From: Nocardioides yefusunii
Lineage (GTDB): Bacteria; Actinomycetota; Actinomycetes; Propionibacteriales; Nocardioidaceae
Assembly (NCBI RefSeq): GCF_004014875.1
Contig: NZ_CP034929.1
Location: 3,257,976 to 3,321,975, forward strand
Reading direction: 5' to 3'
DNA: 64,000 bases
Shown: one piece after another, positions 44,053-52,458 of the stretch
Layout of the letters: each line of letters starts with the position of its first letter
Position numbering within the stretch: position 1 is the first letter of the stretch
The notes under the pieces: generated by a model
Database searches by the model: none
What the model was told of the DNA's origin: nothing
What the model saw: only the letters and a program-made list of their open reading frames with translations
Translations under genes and position numbers: made by a program

Positions 44053-46203
44053 GTGCCCCGTACCGCCTTCCCCCGTCGCGCCCACAGGGTCGGGGGACCC
44101 TTGCGCCCGGGTGCATCCGCCGCCAGGTCCACCGCCTCACTCGCCGTGGCCGCGCTCCTCACGTTGACCTGCGCCACCGGCGTGGCCCACGCCGACCACG
44201 ACGGTTCCGTCGACCGTGAGGCCGACCCGCTGACCCTCACCATCGACGCACTCACCCCGTCCGTCGTGCAGCCCGACGACGACACCCCGCTGAAGATCCG
44301 CGGCACCGTCACCAACACCAGCAACGAGACCTGGACGGCCGTCAACGTCGCGCCGTTCCGATCCGCGACGCCCACCACCGACCGGATCGGGCTGGCTGCT
44401 GACGCCGCGCTGGGACACTCCGAGTACGTCGGGGACCGACTCACCGACCCCGCCTCCCTCACCACCGTCGACTCCCTCGCGCCGGGCGAGACCGCCACGT
44501 ACACCGCGACGATTCCGCGCAGCGCGCTCTCGTCGAGCGCCGGCGTCTACTGGGTGGGCGTGCACGCCAGCGGTGAGACCGCGACCGTGCCGCGGGACGG
44601 GCTCACCGACGGGCGGGCACGCACCTTCGTGCCGGTCGCCACCGCGAAGACCAAGGCGCTGCCCGCGGCACTGGTGCTCCCCATGCGGATGCAGGTAAGT
44701 CACGCCGCCGACGGATCGATCGAGGACGTCGGGGCATGGGCGCGCGCGCTGGCTCCTGACGGTCAGCTCAGCGAGCTGCTCGCGCTCGCCGAGACCCTCG
44801 ACTCCCCCTTCTCGTGGCTGGTCGACCCGGCCGTCCCCCGGGCCGTCCAGCAGTTGGCGACCGGCAACCGTGGCTTCGACCTCAGTCCCTCCGAGGCGGG
44901 TACCGGCACCGACACCGACGCCGACGAAGAACTCGACGACCTCACCAGGGCCGCCCGTGCCTGGCTCGTCGACTTCCGTCGGGTGCTGGGCTCGGAGGAC
45001 GCCGACGTGTTCGCGCTCCCCTACGGCGACGTCGACGTGGCTGCGATGACGCGTCAGGCGCCGAAGTCGATGCTCGCCTCGCAGCAGCGCGGTCTCTCCA
45101 CCCTCACGGCTCTCGGCATCGAGTCGACCCCCGTGGTCGCTCCCGTCGACGGGATCCTGCCGGCGACCAGCCTGGCGAAGCTCCTGCCCGAGACAGTGGT
45201 CCTGGTCGAGGACAGCGCCGTCTCGGGTGACGACTTCTCCCCCATGCCCGGCACCGGAACCGTCGACGGACTGCGGTTCGTGACCACCTCGGGTGGTGTC
45301 ACCGACGGTGGCCCCGGCCCTGAGGACGTCGGTTCGCCGATCGCGGTGCGTCAGCGCACCGCGAGCGAGGCGGTGCTGCGCACGTTGGCCGGGAACGACA
45401 CTCCGCTCGTCGTGGTGCCTCCGGCGTCGTGGGACGCCGGCGAGGGCGCGGACGCGCTGCTGTCGTTGTTCTCCGACAAGCTCCTCAAGGCCCGCACCCT
45501 GACCCAGGTCGCCACGCCCGGCGGCTCCGACCCGGTGCTGCCCACCGCGGCGTTCCGGCTCAGCGACGAGCAGCGCGAGGCACTGCTGCCGCGCAAGAAC
45601 GTCAAGATCGGGGCCTCCCTGTACGACAAGGGCGTGCTGCTGGAGTCGATCCTCGACAAGCCTGCCTCGATGGACACGCAGGCCCGCGAGGTCGCGTGGA
45701 GCAACCTGTCCTACCACTCGCGCGACGCCGTGGAGGCGTCGCGCTCCCGGACCCGGGCTGCCCGCGCACACCTGACGGAACTGATCTCCGGGGTCCACAT
45801 CACTGTCCCGCCGGTGGCGACGCTGTCCGGTTCGAGCGGTTGGATCGGTGTGACCCTGCACAACGACCTCGGGGTCGCGGTGCGGGTGCAGCTGGAGGCC
45901 GACTCGGGTGACTCGATCACACTGGACTTTCCCGAGGAGGTGCGGATCGCGGCGAGGTCGCGACAGCGCCTGCTCCTGGACGCCAGTGACGTCCAACAGG
46001 GTGTCTCGCGGGTGACCATGAAGGTGAAGTCGCAGGACGCTGTTCCGATCGGTGCCGAGGGCGACTTCCCGGTCCGTTCCTCGCAGGTGTCGGGGATCCT
46101 CCTGTTGTTCATGGGCGGCGGTGCCGCCCTGCTGTTCGGTGCCATCGGCGTGCGCCTGTTCCGTCGGGGACTGGCGTCGCGCCGCGATCAAGGAGTCGCA
46201 TGA
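44053..46203 (+). CDS. Large secreted, membrane-anchored protein of the murJ operon (DUF6049-like)
   Basis: A 716-residue exported protein: N-terminal signal or anchor (about 24-48), a long extracytoplasmic region and one C-terminal helix (SGILLLFMGGGAALLFGAIGVRLF, near 678-702) with a short Arg-rich cytoplasmic tail. Position and layout match the protein encoded just before murJ in actinobacteria (Rv3909 in M. tuberculosis). GTG at 44053 has TAGAGT 6 nt upstream (leaderless). The stop overlaps the murJ start (ATGA), so the two are coupled and may form an envelope complex. Confidence 0.82.
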   Translation: MPRTAFPRRAHRVGGPLRPGASAARSTASLAVAALLTLTCATGVAHADHDGSVDREADPLTLTIDALTPSVVQPDDDTPLKIRGTVTNTSNETWTAVNVAPFRSATPTTDRIGLAADAALGHSEYVGDRLTDPASLTTVDSLAPGETATYTATIPRSALSSSAGVYWVGVHASGETATVPRDGLTDGRARTFVPVATAKTKALPAALVLPMRMQVSHAADGSIEDVGAWARALAPDGQLSELLALAETLDSPFSWLVDPAVPRAVQQLATGNRGFDLSPSEAGTGTDTDADEELDDLTRAARAWLVDFRRVLGSEDADVFALPYGDVDVAAMTRQAPKSMLASQQRGLSTLTALGIESTPVVAPVDGILPATSLAKLLPETVVLVEDSAVSGDDFSPMPGTGTVDGLRFVTTSGGVTDGGPGPEDVGSPIAVRQRTASEAVLRTLAGNDTPLVVVPPASWDAGEGADALLSLFSDKLLKARTLTQVATPGGSDPVLPTAAFRLSDEQREALLPRKNVKIGASLYDKGVLLESILDKPASMDTQAREVAWSNLSYHSRDAVEASRSRTRAARAHLTELISGVHITVPPVATLSGSSGWIGVTLHNDLGVAVRVQLEADSGDSITLDFPEEVRIAARSRQRLLLDASDVQQGVSRVTMKVKSQDAVPIGAEGDFPVRSSQVSGILLLFMGGGAALLFGAIGVRLFRRGLASRRDQGVA

Positions 46204-48044
46204 CCACGAGCGGTCCGTCCGGACCCCACCCCCCGCACGTTCCCGCTGACTCCTCGGGCGAGGACGAGGTGACTGCCACCCGCGTGATGGAGGCGGTCGA
46301 CGTCGAGGTGCTGACGCCCGAGCCGGGTCAGCCCGCCCCCCACGTCGACGATGAATCGACGAGTACACATGTCGACAAATCAACCAAGCAATCGATCCTC
46401 GCGTCCAGCGCGGTCATGGCTGTCGGCACCGTGTTCTCCCGCTTCTCCGGCGTCATCCGCTCGATCCTGCTCGCCGCAGCACTGGGCTCCGTCGGGGTCG
46501 CCGCCGACGCGTTCCAGGTCGCGAACACGATCCCCAACATGCTCTACATCCTGCTGGCCGGAGGCGTCTTCAACGCCGTCCTCGTCCCGCAGCTGGTCCG
46601 TTCCCTCAAGAACGACGACGACGGCGGTCAGGCCTACACCGACCGGATCATGACGCTGGCGCTGCTGTTCCTGGGCGCCGTCACCCTGCTGCTCGTGGCC
46701 CTCGCGCCGCTGCTGCTCAAGATCTTCCTCTCGCCGCAGTGGTACGAGGCCGACATGTCAGTCGCGCTGGACCGCACCGTCACCCTGGCGCGCTGGTGCC
46801 TGCCGCAGGTCTTCTTCTACGGCATGTTCACCCTCGTGGGTCAGGTGCTGAACGCGCGCGGTTCGTTCGGCCCGATGATGTGGGCGCCGATCGCCAACAA
46901 CGTGATCTCCGTGGTCATGCTGGTCAGCTACCTGGTCGCGTTCGGTCCCGTCACGACCGTCCCCGACGGCGGCGTCTACAGCACCGACCTCGCCTACACC
47001 GCCGGCGAGATGGCCCTCCTGGGCGGCGGCTCGACGCTCGGCATCGTGGTCCAGCTGCTCGTGCTGGTGCCGTTCCTGCGCAAGGCCGGCTACCGGTTCC
47101 GTCCTCGTTTCGACTTCCGCGGCACCGGCCTGCGCCACACCGCCAAGCTCGCGGTGTGGACGGTGCTGTTCATCGTCGTCAACCAGATCGCCTACACCGT
47201 CGTCGTGCGACTGCTCTCCGGCGAGACCGCCGAAGGCCTCGCCGGACAGACCGTCTACGCCAACTCGTACATGATCATGCTGCTCCCGCACGGGGTCATC
47301 ACGGTCTCCCTGGTGACCGCCCTGCTGCCCCGGCTCTCCGCCCAGGCCGCCGGGTCCCAGCACCGCGACCTGGCCCTGACGCTCACCTCGACGCTGCGCA
47401 CCGCCCTGGTGGTCACGCTGCCGTTCGCCGCGATCCTCGCGGTGGTCGGCACCGACATCGGCAACGTCCTCTACGGCTACGGCGCCTCCAAGGGGTCCGC
47501 CGACGCCTACGGCCCCACCCTGACCTTCTTCGGTGTCGCGCTGGTCTTCTTCACCCTGCACTACTTCATGCTCCGCGGCTTCTACGCCCTGGAGCAGACC
47601 CGCACCGTGTTCCTGATCCAGCTCGTCGTGGGAACCGTCAACGTGGTCGCCGCGATCACCCTGGTGCACGCCCTCGACAGCGACCAGGGAGCCGGCGCAC
47701 TCGCCGCCGCGTACGCCCTGGCCTACGCCGCCGGAGCACTCGTCAGCTGGTTCGTGCTGCGCCGCACCCTCGGCGGGCTCGACGGCTCCCGGATGATCCG
47801 CTACGCCGTCCGGATGCTGCTCGCGGTCGGCATCGCCCTGGCCGTGGCCACCGCCGTGTGGTGGGCGTTCCTGGGATGGAAGGACGACCCGGCCCCGGCG
47901 CTCTCGCTGGTCCGCGGCGGCGTCGTGGGCGTCGTCCACCTCGTCGTGTACTACGTCCTGACCCGCCTGTTCCGGATCACCGAGGTCAGCGAGCTCGTCG
48001 ACCCAGTGGTCCACTCCGTGCGTCGCCGCCTCAAGCGCCGGTGA
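46200..48044 (+). CDS. murJ: Lipid II flippase MurJ
   Basis: A 614-residue polytopic protein of the MOP superfamily with about 14 helices. After a 70-residue cytoplasmic N-terminal tail comes the conserved FSRFSGVIRSILLAAALG and later NTIPNMLYILLAGGVFNAVLVP. It moves the peptidoglycan precursor lipid II across the membrane. The mycobacterial counterpart is fused to a pseudokinase; here that part is encoded by the next gene. A low-GC, odd-codon patch (46350-46395) lies in the tail region, just before the first helix. Confidence 0.95.
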   Translation: MTTSGPSGPHPPHVPADSSGEDEVTATRVMEAVDVEVLTPEPGQPAPHVDDESTSTHVDKSTKQSILASSAVMAVGTVFSRFSGVIRSILLAAALGSVGVAADAFQVANTIPNMLYILLAGGVFNAVLVPQLVRSLKNDDDGGQAYTDRIMTLALLFLGAVTLLLVALAPLLLKIFLSPQWYEADMSVALDRTVTLARWCLPQVFFYGMFTLVGQVLNARGSFGPMMWAPIANNVISVVMLVSYLVAFGPVTTVPDGGVYSTDLAYTAGEMALLGGGSTLGIVVQLLVLVPFLRKAGYRFRPRFDFRGTGLRHTAKLAVWTVLFIVVNQIAYTVVVRLLSGETAEGLAGQTVYANSYMIMLLPHGVITVSLVTALLPRLSAQAAGSQHRDLALTLTSTLRTALVVTLPFAAILAVVGTDIGNVLYGYGASKGSADAYGPTLTFFGVALVFFTLHYFMLRGFYALEQTRTVFLIQLVVGTVNVVAAITLVHALDSDQGAGALAAAYALAYAAGALVSWFVLRRTLGGLDGSRMIRYAVRMLLAVGIALAVATAVWWAFLGWKDDPAPALSLVRGGVVGVVHLVVYYVLTRLFRITEVSELVDPVVHSVRRRLKRR

Positions 48045-48063
48045 CGGGCATAGGATGACGCTC

Positions 48064-48132
48064 GTGACCCGGATCAGTGCGATCCGGGCACGGGCAGCTC
48101 CGCGGGCGGAGGCGTCGAGAGATCCGGGGTGA
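48064..48132 (+). other. Possible 22-codon leader ORF before the pseudokinase gene
   Basis: GTG at 48064 lies 7 nt after a -10-like TAGGAT (48051) and opens a 22-codon frame ending TGA, 4 nt before the GTG of the pseudokinase gene in another frame. It overlaps a perfect hairpin (CCCGGATC/GATCCGGG, 48068-48088). It could act by reinitiation. Coding function is doubtful. Confidence 0.3.
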
Positions 48133-48136
48133 AGAC

Positions 48137-50149
48137 GTGGCCGGGACCGTACGTGCTGGGGACGTACTGGCCGGCAGGTACCGCATGGTCGACCTGCTGG
48201 TCGAGGCCGACGGCGCCTGTCTCTGGAACGCGCACGACCAACTCCTGCACCGCCCGGTCAGCGTGCACGTCCTCCCCGTCGACGACGTCCGCGCCGACGC
48301 CGTCATCGGTGCGGCCCGCCGCTCGGCGACCCTCACCGACCAGCGCACCCTGCGGGTCCTGGACTGCAACCGCACCGACACCCACGCCTACGTCGTCAAC
48401 GAGTGGGGCAAGGGCACCTCGCTCGACGTCGCACTCGAGGTCAACGGCCCCCTCTCCCCGGCCCGCGCCGCCTGGCTGGTCGCGGAGACCGCCGACACCG
48501 TCGCCTCGACGCACGCCGCCGGCACCGTGCACGGACGCCTCGTCCCCGAGAACGTCCTGATCGACGAGAACGGCTCGATCCGGATCATCGGCTCCGGCGT
48601 CGAGGCCGCCCTGATGGGCCATCTCTCCGTCCCCGCCGACGACGTCACCCATCTCGTCGCTCTGCTGCATGCCGCACTCACCGGACGCTGGCCCGGCCGT
48701 CTCACCTCGCAGGTCCCCCAGGCACCGCGCGAAGGCGGACGGTTCCTGCGTCCGCGTCAGGTGCGTGCCGGGATCCCGCGCCCCCTGGACCAGATCTGCG
48801 ACCAAGGGCTCAACGGCTTCTCCAGCACCTCCACCGGCTCGATCCCGATCCCGGCGTTGAACGCCGTGCTGGGCGGACGCGAGGCGCACGACCTCACCAC
48901 CGCCGCCGGCCTGCGCGACGCCCTGGAGGAGTTCCTGGGCGAGTACGAACCCGACCTCGCCGCCCATGCCACGCACTCCGCTCCGATCCGTCCGGCCGGT
49001 CTCAGCCCCGCGCCGTGGCATCTCGCCCCGGCGGAGGACGAGACCGCCGAACGCAGCGGCTTCGTGCTGCCCCCGCCGGTGATCCAGCCGTTGCCCACCG
49101 ACCGCCGGCACACGCCCGCAGCCGCGGTCGAACCGGCAGCCGTCACCGAGCCCGCACCGGAGGGGGCCGTCGAGGTCGTCCCCCAGGAGGCTCCGGCCAC
49201 GCCGGTGCACCAGACCGTCCCGGCCGGGCCCAGCAGCATCACAGCTCCCACCGAGGCAGGCCTGCCGGTCTTCCACGACGAGGACGACGACGTCGAGTGG
49301 GTCCGCACCCACAACCCCGAACGTCCAGCACCGGAGACCCCGGCGGATGCAGCACCGCGTCCGCTGTTCGCGCCCGAGTCCGCCGACCTCGCCCGACGCC
49401 AGCACCACGAACGTCAGCGCGAGGAGTTCGGCACCGGCGACTCCACCCCACCGCGTCTGCCCGAGGACTTCTGGTCCAGCGACTCCACCGGCCCCGGCTC
49501 CACCACGTCGGGTGCGATCCCGCCGATCGACGCTGCGCCCACCCCCGTTCCGGGACGCACCTGGTTGCGTCTGGCCTGGGGCGTGGGGATCGCCGCGTTC
49601 GTGCTGCTCGTCGTCGTCCTCGTCCTGCACCCGCAGGGTGACGGGGACAAGGACCCTGCCCCCTCGGCAGCACCTGTCCCCACCAGCACCCCCAGCCCCT
49701 CGGTGACCGGTCCGCTCGGCGACCTCGTGGTCACCGACCTCGACCCGGCCGACTCCGCCGGCGTCGAGTACCCCGCCGACACCCCCAAGTCCGTCGACGG
49801 GGACGTGGCAACGTTCTGGGGCACCTCCACCTACCTGCAGCAGTTCGGCCCCGGTGGTCTCAAGGACGGCGTCGGCCTGGTGGTCGACCTCGGCGAGAGC
49901 CGGTCGGTGCGTTCCTTCGAGGTCGACGTCCTGGGCGGCTCCCACACGCTGCAGCTCTTCCTCACCGACGGGAAGCCCGCCGACGTCGCCGGGCTCGACT
50001 CGGTCGCCGAGGCGGCCGGTGAGGGCACCCTCGACCTGACTCCCCCGGAGTCCGCGTCCGGTCGCTACGCCGTGGTGTGGCTGACCCAGCTGCCCGTCCA
50101 GGACGGCGGCTACCGCGGCAAGATCGCGGAGATCCGCGTCACCGCCTGA
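48137..50149 (+). CDS. MurJ-associated pseudokinase with C-terminal discoidin-like domain
   Basis: A 670-residue membrane protein (from GTG 48137; an upstream GTG at 48077 would add 20 residues). The kinase-like domain (about 8-265) starts GDVLAGRYRMVDLLVEADG and has HGRLVPENVLID where active kinases have HRDLKPxN, and no DFG, so it is a pseudokinase, comparable to the C-terminal part of mycobacterial MviN that binds FhaA. A disordered acidic/Pro region (about 270-490), one helix (about 498-518) and an extracytoplasmic F5/8-like domain follow. It likely regulates MurJ through phospho-dependent partners. Confidence 0.82.
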   Translation: MAGTVRAGDVLAGRYRMVDLLVEADGACLWNAHDQLLHRPVSVHVLPVDDVRADAVIGAARRSATLTDQRTLRVLDCNRTDTHAYVVNEWGKGTSLDVALEVNGPLSPARAAWLVAETADTVASTHAAGTVHGRLVPENVLIDENGSIRIIGSGVEAALMGHLSVPADDVTHLVALLHAALTGRWPGRLTSQVPQAPREGGRFLRPRQVRAGIPRPLDQICDQGLNGFSSTSTGSIPIPALNAVLGGREAHDLTTAAGLRDALEEFLGEYEPDLAAHATHSAPIRPAGLSPAPWHLAPAEDETAERSGFVLPPPVIQPLPTDRRHTPAAAVEPAAVTEPAPEGAVEVVPQEAPATPVHQTVPAGPSSITAPTEAGLPVFHDEDDDVEWVRTHNPERPAPETPADAAPRPLFAPESADLARRQHHERQREEFGTGDSTPPRLPEDFWSSDSTGPGSTTSGAIPPIDAAPTPVPGRTWLRLAWGVGIAAFVLLVVVLVLHPQGDGDKDPAPSAAPVPTSTPSPSVTGPLGDLVVTDLDPADSAGVEYPADTPKSVDGDVATFWGTSTYLQQFGPGGLKDGVGLVVDLGESRSVRSFEVDVLGGSHTLQLFLTDGKPADVAGLDSVAEAAGEGTLDLTPPESASGRYAVVWLTQLPVQDGGYRGKIAEIRVTA

Positions 50150-50189
50150 GCCGTTCCCCGGGGACGGGGCGCGGTGATCCTTCGGGTGC

Positions 50190-50217
50190 GGGAACACCGA
50201 GCGCCTACGATCGGTTG
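50190..50217 (+). promoter_or_regulatory. SigR/SigH-type promoter of trxB
   Basis: GGGAAC, 18 bp, then GTTG matches the thiol-stress sigma consensus (GGAAT-N18-GTT) known for trxBA of streptomycetes. A housekeeping -10 (TACGAT, 50206) overlaps it. A leader of about 40 nt precedes trxB. Confidence 0.65.
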
Positions 50218-50264
50218 CACCAGACGACCCGCACCGCCGTTCGACCCAGGAGACTCCCCGCGCC

Positions 50265-51227
50265 ATGAGCGACATCCAGCCCCGCAACGTGATCATCATC
50301 GGTTCCGGTCCGTCGGGCTACACCGCAGCCGTGTACGCAGCCCGCGCGAACCTCGAGCCCCTCGTCTTCGAGGGTTCGGTCACCGCCGGTGGCGCCCTGA
50401 TGAACACCACCGAGGTGGAGAACTTCCCCGGTTTCCGTGACGGCATCATGGGCCCGGCCCTGATGGACGAGATGCGCGCCCAGGCCGAGCGCTTCGGTGC
50501 CGAGCTCGTCACCGACGACGTCGTCGAGGTCGACCTCACCGGCGACATCAAGGTCGTCAAGACCGCCGACGCGACGCACTACGCCCGCACCGTCATCCTC
50601 GCCACCGGCTCCGCCTACCGGAAGCTCGGTCTGCCCCGCGAGGACGAGCTCTCGGGCCGCGGCGTCTCGTGGTGCGCGACCTGCGACGGTTTCTTCTTCC
50701 GTGACCAGACCATCGCCGTCGTCGGCGGCGGCGACTCCGCCGTGGAGGAGGCCACCTTCCTGACGCGCTTCGCGAAGAAGGTCTACCTGATCCACCGCCG
50801 CGACGAGCTGCGCGCCTCGAAGATCATGGTCGACCGTGCCGAGGCCGACCCGAAGCTCGAGATCATCTGGAACGCCGAGGTCGCCGAGATCCAGGGCGAG
50901 GACAAGCTCTCCGGCGTCGTCCTCAACGACACCGTCACCGGCGAGAAGCGCGACCTGGCCATCACCGGTCTGTTCATCGCGATCGGCCACGACCCGCGTT
51001 CGGAGCTGTTCAAGGGACAGGTCGAGCTCGACGACGAGGGCTTCGTGAAGGTCGCCTCCCCGTCGACGGCCACCAACCTCACCGGCGTCTTCGCATCCGG
51101 CGACCTGGTCGACCACACCTACCAGCAGGCGATCACCGCCGCCGGCACCGGCTGCACCGCTGCGCTGGACGCCGAGCGCCACATCGCCATGCTGGACCAG
51201 GCTGCCGCCGAGGCCGCCGCCAACTGA
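50265..51227 (+). CDS. trxB: Thioredoxin-disulfide reductase
   Basis: A 320-residue flavoenzyme. FAD-binding [19 protein letters not shown] opens the protein; the redox pair is CATC ([10 protein letters not shown], near 138); the NADPH fold has [25 protein letters not shown] near the end completes the FAD site. It reduces thioredoxin with NADPH. AGGAGA precedes the ATG. trxA follows after a hairpin; a SigR-type promoter upstream suggests induction by thiol oxidation. Confidence 0.97.
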   Translation: MSDIQPRNVIIIGSGPSGYTAAVYAARANLEPLVFEGSVTAGGALMNTTEVENFPGFRDGIMGPALMDEMRAQAERFGAELVTDDVVEVDLTGDIKVVKTADATHYARTVILATGSAYRKLGLPREDELSGRGVSWCATCDGFFFRDQTIAVVGGGDSAVEEATFLTRFAKKVYLIHRRDELRASKIMVDRAEADPKLEIIWNAEVAEIQGEDKLSGVVLNDTVTGEKRDLAITGLFIAIGHDPRSELFKGQVELDDEGFVKVASPSTATNLTGVFASGDLVDHTYQQAITAAGTGCTAALDAERHIAMLDQAAAEAAAN

Positions 51228-51232
51228 TTTCC

Positions 51233-51267
51233 CACCACGGCGGGGAACACACCTCCCCGCCGTGGTG
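51233..51267 (+). terminator. Hairpin between trxB and trxA
   Basis: CACCACGGCGGGGA-type stem pairs with TCCCCGCCGTGGTG (14 bp). It may partly terminate or stabilise the trxB mRNA, letting trxA be expressed separately. Confidence 0.7.
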
Positions 51268-51324
51268 TTCACTTGTACGTGGGCGTCACCGCGCCCCAGA
51301 CGAACCAACCAGTGAGGAACACTG

Positions 51325-51648
51325 ATGTCCAACCTCTCCGCCGTCACCGACGTCACCTTCGACGCCGAGGTGCTCAAGTCCGACAAGCCCGTCCTCGTCG
51401 ACTTCTGGGCCGAGTGGTGCGGGCCGTGCCGTCAGGTCGCCCCGATCCTCGACCAGATCGCTGGCGAGCACGGCGACAAGATGACCTTCCTGAAGATGAA
51501 CGTCGACGAGAACCCCGTGACCCCGGCCCAGTACCGCGTCACCGGCATCCCGACGATCAACGTCTACTCCGGTGGTGAGCTCGTGAAGTCGATCGTCGGC
51601 GCCAAGCCGAAGTCGATGATCCTCAAGGAGCTCGAGGGCCTCATCTGA
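51325..51648 (+). CDS. trxA: Thioredoxin
   Basis: A 107-residue thioredoxin with active site WCGPCRQ (near 33) and the cis-Pro segment VTGIPTINVY (near 73). GAGGAA precedes the ATG. It reduces protein disulfides and is recycled by TrxB encoded upstream. Confidence 0.97.
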   Translation: MSNLSAVTDVTFDAEVLKSDKPVLVDFWAEWCGPCRQVAPILDQIAGEHGDKMTFLKMNVDENPVTPAQYRVTGIPTINVYSGGELVKSIVGAKPKSMILKELEGLI

Positions 51649-51651
51649 TCC

Positions 51652-52338
51652 TCACCCGGATCTTCCACCGGCCGCCGTGCCCGACCTCGTGTCGGGACCG
51701 GCGGCCGGTGTCATTTCTGCGCCCACGGCCCCGGGTCGCAGACCTCCCGGTCGCAGCGCCGTCCACGTCCGCGCCAGGACGGCCTGAAGCTCAGTGGTCC
51801 ACCACCGAGTCCCGCGCAACTCCATCCGCATCCGGGTGACGCCACCGCGTCGTCGTCGCGGGGTGAAGCCGACGGCCCCCAGGAACCGGGTCGACAGGAC
51901 GACGCCGTGACGCGCTGCCCGGCCACGCCACCGGCGGCTCGCCCCGTACGCCTCCAGTCCGGCGACGTCGCGCACGACGAGGTCGCGTGCGGTCGCCTGC
52001 AGCAGCATTCGGGCGCCACCACCACCACGAGCCTCCGGAGCGATCCAGACGGCCACCAGCACCACCGCGTCGTCCGCCGGGGGCCCTGCGGGGACCTGGG
52101 CCAGTCCGGGCAGGTGCGAGGCCGGTGCGTGCACGAGCGCTCCGACGACGCGGTCGTCCCACACCAGAGCCCGGCCACACGTTCCGCGCTCCGCGAGCAC
52201 CACCTCGATCCACTCCCGCCCGTCCCGTTCTGCATGACGGGGGTCCTCGCGGAGGCGGGTCCACGGCAGCGCACCGGCGACATCGTCGGGAAGCGCGTCC
52301 CACAGCGCGGGGGTCAACGGCACGGTGGTGCGGCTCAT
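51652..52338 (-). CDS. GNAT-family N-acetyltransferase
   Basis: A 228-residue protein. The acetyl-CoA-binding region is PEARGGGGARMLLQATARDL (near 101, in two parts), preceded by the beta strand VVLVAVWI. The last 45 residues are low-complexity (Arg/Gly/Thr) and their DNA holds the trxA terminator hairpin, so the true end may be earlier in ancestry. It is convergent with trxA. Substrate unknown. Confidence 0.72.
   Translation of the reverse strand: MSRTTVPLTPALWDALPDDVAGALPWTRLREDPRHAERDGREWIEVVLAERGTCGRALVWDDRVVGALVHAPASHLPGLAQVPAGPPADDAVVLVAVWIAPEARGGGGARMLLQATARDLVVRDVAGLEAYGASRRWRGRAARHGVVLSTRFLGAVGFTPRRRRGGVTRMRMELRGTRWWTTELQAVLARTWTALRPGGLRPGAVGAEMTPAAGPDTRSGTAAGGRSG
51666..51710 (+). 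terminator. trxA terminator inside the 3' end of the convergent acetyltransferase gene
   Basis: CACCGGCCGCCG pairs with CGGCGGCCGGTG, with an inner CCCGAC/GTCGGG stem. Confidence 0.78.
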
Positions 52339-52376
52339 CGCGTCCTCCTTCTCGCGTCACCGGAGGTGACTCCGGG

Positions 52377-52412
52377 GACACGCCCTGTGACACGCCCTGT
52401 GACACGTCAGAC
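52377..52412. repeat. Tandem 12-bp repeat upstream of the acetyltransferase gene
   Basis: GACACGCCCTGT occurs twice, followed by a third partial copy (GACACGTCAGAC). It lies between the divergent acetyltransferase and alaA genes and could be a regulatory array. Confidence 0.6.
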
Positions 52413-52458
52413 GTGCTCATTCGATCGTAGATGGACCTGCACCTGAGAGGATGAGGTC

